A DNA stretch of 64,000 nt, taken from contig CM055278.1 in assembly GCA_029237695.1 (NCBI GenBank), positions 77,149,817-77,213,816 on the forward strand, read 5' to 3'. The stretch is from Conchocele bisecta (Eukaryota; Mollusca; Bivalvia; Lucinida; Thyasiridae). Made by a program: the position numbers and the translations under genes. Under the pieces are notes generated by a model. The model was not told where the DNA came from. It did not search any database and was given only the letters and a program-made list of their open reading frames with translations. Every line of letters begins with the position of its first letter. Within the stretch, counting starts at the first letter, position 1. This document shows positions 57,800 to 64,000 of this stretch, piece by piece.

Positions 57800-57955
57800 C
57801 CATCATGTCTGTCTGTCTGTCTGAGATTTGCGTTAAGCTATTCAGATATCTACTATCTCTGATAGTCGGATTGGCTGGAAACTGCATATGCTTATTATGC
57901 ATGTTTTCATTCGTTGACCCACTCATGCACCCCGTGTCCAAGGTCAAATGATTTA
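57800..57955 (-). mobile_element. Pearl/HINE-like fragment: (CTGT)n plus one diverged core monomer
   Basis: CATGTCTGTCTGTCTGTCTG is followed by a monomer ending CCCCGTGTCCAAGGTCAAAT. Its layout parallels 51600-51800 and 58920-59085. The 96-codon frame 57661-57951, apparently hydrophobic, runs through it and is not called a gene. Confidence 0.5.
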
Positions 57956-58054
57956 GAGGTTCACGGTAAATGTTGTTGTGTTAGTGATATCTTGTTATAA
58001 GTGCTGCAATATTGCTGTAACACGTTATACATGTAATAACTAAATGTATGTTGT

Positions 58055-58072
58055 GTATATATATATATATAT
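58055..58072 (+). repeat. (TA)n microsatellite
   Basis: GTATATATATATATATATG run. Confidence 0.95.
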
Positions 58073-58484
58073 GAGATATTTTATCTTAAATAATTTTGCA
58101 GAATAATTTGTGTAAAAACAGCATGGTTCTATTAATAGGTATCTATGTTCGGTTAGAAATAAAGTTTCAGAAGTAATTTGATCACATTGAGTTGACAATG
58201 CATGAAATTTGAGACATTATCCCCAGCAACATTTTCTGAAACCAAATTTTCGGAATCAAAACAAAATTGGTTTTAATGATCGGGATTCATCCTGACCGAA
58301 ATCCAAATCCCGACTGGAGACCTGGATGACCCTCTGATACGTCTTTCCTGTCTGTGAGAGTTGAATCTGGTGTATACCCCTTATAAGAGTAAGCCTACCG
58401 GTATTACTTTTAGGTCGGGTTATTCTAATTTCAGGGCCGAATTTATTTGGATGTAAACCATTCCGTTCTGATTTTGGGAGGTAC

Positions 58485-58600
58485 CCCCCCCCCCCCCCAC
58501 CCCCAGTTAAATAAATACGGGATCGAACCCGTTGGCCCTGCTTTAAATGATCTTACCTGTTGATAGGCCGTTAAAAACCGATAAATCAAATCAAATCCAA
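58485..58600 (+). mobile_element. Probable SINE 3' part after poly-C
   Basis: Poly-C (58485-58503) is followed by ACGGGATCGAACCCGTTGGC, a B-box-like palindrome, then GATAGGCCGTTAAAAACCGA and an AATCAAATCAAATCC tail. GGCCGTTAAAAACC followed by (AATC)n-type tails is typical of invertebrate SINE 3' ends. No A box was found upstream. Confidence 0.4.
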
Positions 58601-58877
58601 TATAAAAAGTACAGGCAGTTGGTTAGGGTCGGTTAGGTAACTGAAAACACAACTTTTGTTTAGGTCTTGGTAAAAACAGACTGCAAGATTATTTGAGTGA
58701 ATTGTTTATTTCTGTCGTATGTAATTTCATAATGTCATAGTTACTGAGTTTGTAGATGTAGAAAATTCCATGTGTTTGCAAATACTCGTTGTAGATGACT
58801 TCGAATGCAGTATTATTTATTTTGAGCGTATGTAGGTTCGTACAATCATCAATGGAATAGCCATCACTATGTTTCAT

Positions 58878-59225
58878 TATACCTCCGACATACGACGTAT
58901 GTCGAGGGGTATTTAGTTTTCATAATTCCGTCGGTCAGTATGTTTGTCCGTCTGCGTTAAAGTTGTTGGGTGCGCATTATTTCTGTAACTGTAAGTCTGA
59001 TTGGTTTCAAACGTCATGTACTTCCTTATCATCATCATCCATATTTTCATTCCATACCACACACATGCGACCTTCATGTTTAAGGTCAATGTCTAATTAC
59101 TTAGAAATATGCATCCGCAAAGTTTTCGGGTACCTATTATCTCTGCAACGGTAGGTCGGATTGACTTCAAACTTCATATACTACCTTTATCACCATATTT
59201 TCATTCTATACCACACTCATTTATT
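58878..59225 (-). mobile_element. Pearl/HINE-like element with two core monomers
   Basis: It starts ATACCTCCGACATACGACGT with a hairpin (CATACGACGTATG), then GTCGGTCAGTATGTTTGTCC. Two monomers follow, with matching TCTGTAACTGTAAGTCTGAT and TCTGCAACGGTAGGTCGGAT about 155 bp apart. ACCTTCATGTTTAAGGTCAA corresponds to the inverted GACCTTGACCTT core. The period is similar to the other arrays. Confidence 0.55.
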
Positions 59226-59315
59226 TAGATTTAATTAAAGCTGTATATGGTCCAGTACTTACTTTGATCGTATGTAATTTCATACGTTCGCAAATATTTG
59301 TTTTCTGAGACTTAA

Positions 59316-59595
59316 AGGGACATGCCCACTCAGTTGGCACAAACTGTTCTTTATATCGGAGACATCGCGTGAGAAATTTTCTAGCAAAATAAACATACAT
59401 TCACCGTTAGCCCACGCATTGATTGGCATTATTATACATTTTATATCAGACGTAAAATTTCCACACTGATATCAGGGGCGATAACCGTGTTTCCTTAAAC
59501 TCGTAATTTTTAGAACTGGTGGAATAGTGACACAAGTATACACTTTTTTAATTACTATAACGATCATTTTGTACCTACTGAGTGGGCATGTACCT
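59316..59595 (-). mobile_element. TTAA MITE, copy 4 (280 bp, internally deleted)
   Basis: Ends AGGGACATGCCCACTCAG...GAGTGGGCATGTACCT with TTAA on both sides (59312-59315, 59596-59599). It lies inside the tandem array. The flanks GAGACTTA and TTAAAGCTGTAT are adjacent in an uninterrupted array unit at about 59808-59826 (GAGACTTAGTTAAAGCTGTA), which gives an empty site. Confidence 0.88.
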
Positions 59596-60369
59596 TTAAT
59601 TAAAGCTGTATGTAGTCAGGTATTATATATGTTTGTCGTATATAATTTCATACAATCATCAATGATGGAAAAGTTGGCAAATCATTGATGATTGTATGAA
59701 ACTTCGCAAATACTGAGATTTAGTCTTCGAATCATTAATGAAAAAACTGAAACATTGACTGTTTGATTGTATTAAATTGCATACATCCACCAATCTTTGT
59801 TTTCTGAGACTTAGTTAAAGCTGTATATATAGTCGTCGAATCCAGTAGTGATCATTTAATGATTTCTATCGTATGTAATTTGATACAATCATCAATGATT
59901 GAAAAATTGTCTCATTGACTTTGTTTGATTGTATGCAATTTCATACGTTCGCAAATACTTGTTTTCTAAGATTTAGTCTTTGAATCCAGCATTTTTAAAT
60001 TACTGTCACATTGACTGTGTTTGATTGTATGTAATTTCATACGTTCGCAAATATTTGTTTCTTAGTTAAAGCTGTATATACTCCAGTATTATTTATTTTG
60101 ATCGTATGTAATTTCATACAATCCTCAATGATGAAGTTTGCAAACCATTGATGATTGTATGAACTTCCATACGTTCGCAAATACTTGTTAACTGAGATTT
60201 AGTCTTCGAATCCAGTACAAATGTATTTATAAATTACTGTCTCATTGACTGAAATTTCATACGTTCACAAATATTTGTTTTCTGAGACTTAATATAAAAG
60301 CTGCATAGTCCAGTATTATTTATTTCGTACAACCACCAATGATGGAAAAACGCTCAATGAGTTTGATGT

Positions 60370-60692
60370 ACATCAGAGACATCATCTGACACATTTTCTG
60401 GCAAAATAAACATTCATTCACCGTTATTCCACGTATTGATTGGCATTATTATACATTTTATATTAGCCGTAAATTTACACACTAATATCAGGGGCGATAA
60501 CCGTGTTTCCTTAAAATGTTAACGGATATTACTATTTATTCTCTGTATTTATTTTTTGATCATACTTGATAATACTGATCATACTTGATAATCTGTCGAA
60601 AATATAATTTTTTCAGGTGACACATTTAATTAGTATGAATAATTAAAAAATATCATGCCAACAGTTTGTGCCTACTGCGTGGGCATGTACCT
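60370..60692 (-). mobile_element. TTAA MITE, copy 5 (left end truncated)
   Basis: Internal blocks TGGCATTATTATACATTTTA and TATCAGGGGCGATAACCGTG and the right end CTGCGTGGGCATGTACCT followed by TTAA are present. The other terminal repeat is missing. It contains a small local duplication TGATCATACTTGATAA near 60557-60595. Confidence 0.78.
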
Positions 60693-60724
60693 TTAACAAA
60701 AATGTACCAATAATGGAATTTGGT

Positions 60725-60950
60725 TGTAGACACGGAAATCAAAAACGACAGAAGTTTGGGCCAAAGTTCCGAGACCACCAAAATGCAGCTTAGCATAACA
60801 AGACGCGTTTGATGCGCCATATTTCATAGAAATCCGTTACATAATAAGGACAAAATGAAAGAATACGTACTTTGAATCGGAGGGTTTCTGGAAGTTTCAG
60901 TACTTGTTGTTGTTGTTGTAACCACGTGATCATACACCTTGGTAGACATA
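60725..60950 (+). mobile_element. CACGTGATCATACAC repeat family, copy 3
   Basis: AGAAGTTTGGGCCAAAGTTC and CACCAAAATGCAGCTTAGCA, then GATGCGCCATATTTCATAGA, (TTG)n at 60904-60918, and CCACGTGATCATACACCTTG. It resembles the right halves of the copies at 18.7 and 53.4 kb. Confidence 0.7.
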
Positions 60951-61134
60951 CTTTATTAGCAGGCAATTGATCGTATAGTGGACTTATTCGAGTCGGCACC
61001 CGTGCCCAGATTATCAGATGGTGCCCGCAAAACGACCCAGCATGTGCCAATCCCTTAAACAGTCAAACTCAGTGTATATCGTTAGCGAGCACTTTGTACA
61101 CTGCTTAGCCACATCGAACGGGCGGCTTACATGT
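60951..61134. other. No feature recognised
   Basis: Short unassigned spacer. Confidence 0.4.
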
Positions 61135-61200
61135 ATATATCAAACTCATTGTTCTCACTTACGAATATTTTAGTCTTACGAAGTTTAGTGAAACGGGCCA
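61135..61200 (+). mobile_element. Single end of the CCCGTTTCACTAA MITE family
   Basis: CTTACGAATATTTTAGTCTT then ACGAAGTTTAGTGAAACGGG matches the right end of the element at 62401-62628. No left partner was identified. Confidence 0.55.
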
Positions 61201-61594
61201 CAGACTCGCTAGCACCCGATAGAGCAGGCTATAAAGTTAAACATGTACGATCATCTATATAATATAGCAAGTGAGCAGAGACTCACGAATACCCCCTTAC
61301 CGCTGCCTCGACAGACACATACAAACGTTAGCGCAAATCTTACGGACAGACGGACTGACGATAAAACAGCCAAATGCATGGACAGAAATGCAAACATTGT
61401 ATCCCTCGTATACAGGGGTAAATATATTGAGGGTATATGATCACGTGGTTTCCGAAACGGCGGACGTCATGCTTTTTTTTAGATGCGTTTGCAGTAGATT
61501 TTTACGGCAGCGTAAAAGGCATTTGCATATTTTCCAACGACATGGCATACATTTACCATTCCCACGAGTTAGCATCTCGTTCCTACGACATTAT
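61201..61594. other. No confident gene
   Basis: Contains a stub GTATATGATCACGTGGTTTC (61434-61453) of the CACGTGATCAT family. Three overlapping frames between 61243 and 61778 are partly explained by the adjacent foldback. Confidence 0.4.
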
Positions 61595-61740
61595 TGTAAG
61601 GTTCGACAATGCCCAGTCGTGGTTACAAGTTTGCCTTGACACGAGGGAACTGTTTGAACCCCAAGGCCGTAGGCCGCGGGCTCAAACGGTTCCCGAGTGC
61701 CACGGCAAACGTTTACCCACGGCTGGACATGGTCGAAGGT
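61595..61740. mobile_element. Foldback MITE (about 146 bp)
   Basis: CCAGTCGTGGTTACAAGTTT...GGGAACTGTTTGAACCCC is answered by GGGCTCAAACGGTTCCCGAG...AAACGTTTACCCACGGCTGG. Arms of about 60 bp with mismatches surround CGTAGGCCGCG. Confidence 0.7.
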
Positions 61741-61807
61741 TCTTGTTACATTTCTGTCGGAAATATGGTGTAATTTGAGCATATATATGCAGCACTTTCG
61801 GTACTTT

Positions 61808-62185
61808 GATAATCTGCTCCATTCAAACAGCTGATTTACACATACATATTCCGGGGTCGCAGTACACGTCGTGTGATGCAGCCGCATCAGTTTAAAAAAA
61901 TCGGTGCGACCGTTGTGAACTTGTCTGGTGACGTAATGGCGCGTTCTAGGCACATACATGAGACACATGCATTGCGTAGGTGTTGGCGTGGCCTTTTTGA
62001 TAATCTGCTCGATTCAAACAGCTGATTTAAACATACATATTCCGGGGCCGCAGTACACGTCGCGTGATGAAGCCGCATCTATTTCAAAAGTCCAGTGCGA
62101 CCGTTATGAACTGGTCTGGTGACGTAAGGGCGCGTTCTAGTAACGTCATGAGACACATGCATTACGTAGGGGTTGGCTTGGCCCC
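61808..62185 (+). repeat. Tandem duplication, unit about 191 bp, two copies
   Basis: GATAATCTGCTC(C/G)ATTCA at 61808 and 61999 begins two aligned copies. They share TACACGTCG(T/C)GTGATG, GTCTGGTGACGTAA and GAGACACATGCATT. Each copy has TGACGTAA (CRE/ATF-like) at 61929-61936 and 62120-62127, followed by GGCGCGTTCTAG. It is GC-richer than its surroundings and lies 0.9-1.3 kb upstream of the open frame at 63097. An upstream regulatory role is only a possibility. Confidence 0.8.
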
Positions 62186-62400
62186 GGAATGAGCATTATC
62201 TATAGCCATGGCCAAATGGCACGCGCTGTACGTTTGAACACGGCTGTGAGCGGTGTCAAACAACGGCAGTCATGTAACAATACATGTTGACATGACGTTA
62301 AATCTTGACATATCTAGCAACGACGTACTAATCTACGGCTATGTGTCTGCTATTGGTATTCCACACAAACGGACGAACCGGACATTCAGCGGCACCTTGT

Positions 62401-62628
62401 CCTGGCGACCGTTTCACTAAACTGCTACGATAAGTGCAAATTTTTAGATCGTCTGGAAATTTCAATTGATGGATTTACATTTAGTGATCATATGCTGCAT
62501 ATGCTCAATAAATTTAAATCCAATACTTGTTTACAAGAAAACATTGTTAATGAGAAATTTACAGACTATCATAACTTTGCACTTACGAACATTTTAATCG
62601 TACGAAGTTTGGTGAAGCGGCCCCCTGG
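62401..62628. mobile_element. CCCGTTTCACTAA-family MITE (228 bp)
   Basis: The left end CCTGGCGACCGTTTCACTAA and the right end TTTGGTGAAGCGGCCCCCTG are imperfect inverted repeats. Subterminal GATAAGTGCAAA is answered by TTTGCACTTACGA. The ends match the CAGGGGCCCGTTTCACTAA ends at 20256 and 22370. Confidence 0.65.
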
Positions 62629-63096
62629 TTGTTACTTGCTGGCAGTAACTATACAAACTCCCGAACCGTCCATAGCATAGTTACAGTGCATCCATAGCCT
62701 TCCAATGCTCCAATACAGAGTAGAGAGTAGCGAATCATATCTGATTCGCTATGCTGCATGGAAAGGTTATGAACGGCACCGTAACTCTGGTTTGGAAGGT
62801 ACGGGAGTTTGTCAGATTTATTGGTCGAAAGTAGTTAGTTAAGTTGTACAATGTCATGTCGTGGGTTACTTGTATGTGTTTCAGTTAACAGTATTGAAGA
62901 AAACCGCCAGTGAATCTCATCATAATCGACAGTCAATACGAGATACAAACATGGATCGCTTGTTGCATCACCAATGATGAAGCATACAGCAGTGTGTATA
63001 TTATAGATGTAGTATATCCATAGTGTCACCTGGAAGCAACATGTCTGAATAAGTACGTGTCACACGAAGGCTCGTTCTTTATTCATATACACACAG
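62629..63096 (+). other. Probable intron or upstream sequence ending in a 3' splice acceptor
   Basis: A small hairpin AGCGAATCATATCTGATTCGCT lies at about 62738 and TCCATAGCCTTCC-like words repeat nearby. The segment ends CTCGTTCTTTATTCATATAC then ACACAG (AG at 63095-63096), a usable acceptor with a short pyrimidine-containing tract. The in-frame stop TAG at 63021-63023 sets the upstream limit of the open frame. Confidence 0.4.
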
Positions 63097-64000
63097 GTAG
63101 TGGTTCCCGACCTATAAGAATGACCAATCCATCGATACTGAGCCGGACAGAGAGAAACCGCCAATTCAGCAATACGTCTGATATATCCGGGATATCGTAT
63201 CTGTCGCAGGAAACACAACTGACGGACAGTTCCGACCATTCCTTTAATAACACTGAAACTTGCCGCGGCAGGCGTAACCTGCCAAACAAACGGCTATCAT
63301 TCGACGGCAGCAGCCGACCACACTTTGACTTAGGCGCCAATAATGACATGCTACACCAGTTGATTCAAGTATATGACAGGCGGAGCTGTACGGCTTTAAA
63401 TAGCGATGCAATAGATTCAGATCAGTCTACGGTTGTTGAAGGTAATTACATACATGCGATCGGTAAAAATGGCAGGAACCCTCCCAAACCCATAAATGAA
63501 GAGCCGTGTAACGAACGTCGACGTCCACAATTATCATCGGATACTTCAATCACCGGGCCTGTCACACAGCGGAGCCGTTATGTACATGGTCAAGTTTTAT
63601 CATCACACAAAAGGAACCAATTCTGCGGCAGACATACCGCGAATGGTTTGTATAATCGCACACATAATGCTGGAGGAAATGAGCTTACAAACGCCAACAC
63701 TGGCTATAACAGACGGCAAGCAGAACCAAGGTGTTTGCAGCACGACACAGATCATCCGTACGCCGATCTTATTCCGCAGGACAGTAATGAAAACTGTAAG
63801 AACTGTCGGAACTTGCAAAGGCATGCTGAAAGTTATCCCCAGGATGTCGCGACTGACACACGCGCACAAGCAATATTACCCACATGTAATACATGGCCTA
63901 ATGAGATTGTAGAAAATCCACTGGATGAGGATATTGACTCCAACGGAGACACTACGAATTTGAAACGCTTTCAGTCCAGTAATGAATGGGTTAGTGGCGG
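63097..64000 (+). CDS. Partial coding exon, unknown polar protein (at least 301 codons, runs off the window)
   Basis: One frame stays open from the stop at 63021 to the window end. The probable exon starts after ACACAG at 63096 with phase 1 (codon completed by GT). The first internal Met is at 63120 (MTNPSILSRTERNRQF). The encoded protein is rich in N, S, R, D, T and Q, low in aliphatic residues, and shows no transmembrane segment, so it is probably disordered. Visible motifs are a C-x2-C pair (CKNCRN, codons at 63795 and 63804), a tyrosine motif HPYADLIP (Tyr codon 63759-63761) of YxxL/YxxPhi type, and an acidic stretch NPLDEDIDSNGD near the end. These would suit the cytoplasmic tail of a receptor or a scaffold, but I do not recognise the family. 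Over 300 codons without a stop is very unlikely by chance in this AT-rich DNA. No stop codon or 3' splice partner is in the window. Confidence 0.75.

Larger units (their letters stand above)
58690..60360 (+). repeat. Degenerate tandem array, TATGTAATTTCATACGTTCG family
   Basis: Recurrent words include GTATGTAATTTCATACAATC, CATACGTTCGCAAATA, TTGTTTTCTGAGACTTAGTT, AAAGCTGTATATAGTCCAG and CAATGATGATTGTATG. Units are about 100-230 bp, poorly conserved and partly palindromic. Interruptions include the pearl-like piece at 58878-59225 and the TTAA MITE at 59316-59595. Confidence 0.65.

Noticed and set aside
57661..57951. 96-codon hydrophobic ORF, considered as a membrane protein
   Set aside because: It overlaps a (CTGT)n tract and a pearl-like core monomer, and its hydrophobicity follows from T-rich DNA.
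47407..64000. Joining the 47407-47486 exon directly to the 63097 exon as one gene
   Set aside because: The donor leaves phase 2 and the acceptor exon is phase 1, so they cannot be consecutive exons.

Overview
This window looks like non-coding, repeat-rich DNA from an invertebrate animal, most likely a bivalve mollusc. There are no operons or dense bacterial-type ORFs. Intron-style splice signals, tRNA-derived SINE pieces, short inverted-repeat transposons (MITEs) and foldback elements are present. Three repeat types point to bivalves: tandem arrays of about 167 bp monomers next to (CCGT)n or (ACGG)n tracts, as in the BIV160 satellite and pearl/HINE elements; dispersed GACCAGTGT...GATCCTGATCAG inverted repeats; and TACCCCCGC...GGGGG hairpins. 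The species assignment is inference.

Layout. Positions 1-26.3 kb are an AT-rich mosaic of nested non-autonomous elements. It holds a TTAA-flanked MITE family, two foldback elements with 6-bp target duplications and an internal 21-bp minisatellite, a 1.9-kb hAT-like element with a perfect 8-bp duplication sitting inside an older inverted pair of arrays, a tRNA-Gly-derived SINE, TA-flanked pogo/Tigger-like MITEs, and a 167-bp tandem array. From about 26.36 to 47.07 kb there is one uninterrupted, strongly G-skewed satellite of about 20.7 kb. Its 40-bp unit is itself a diverged dimer of 20-bp halves, and multi-kilobase higher-order duplications are visible.

Immediately right of the satellite (47.09-47.49 kb) is the best promoter-like region in the window: inverted CCAAT boxes, a duplicated segment carrying two consensus kappa-B sites, then a short uORF and a candidate first coding exon ending at a GTAAGT donor. 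From 47.5 to 62.6 kb the mosaic resumes with more TTAA MITEs, a second 167-bp array in the opposite orientation, tRNA-like SINE heads, a 2.4-kb inverted-repeat element and a degenerate tandem array. The only convincing protein-coding sequence is at the right edge: a frame open without a stop from a 3' splice acceptor near 63096 to the end of the window (about 301 codons), encoding a polar, probably disordered protein segment that I do not recognise.

Two further candidate exons (47407-47486 and 50745-50878) are weak. I see no complete gene, no rRNA, no intact functional tRNA gene and no transposase ORF. Most apparent ORFs, including all long ones in the satellite, are by-products of repeats.
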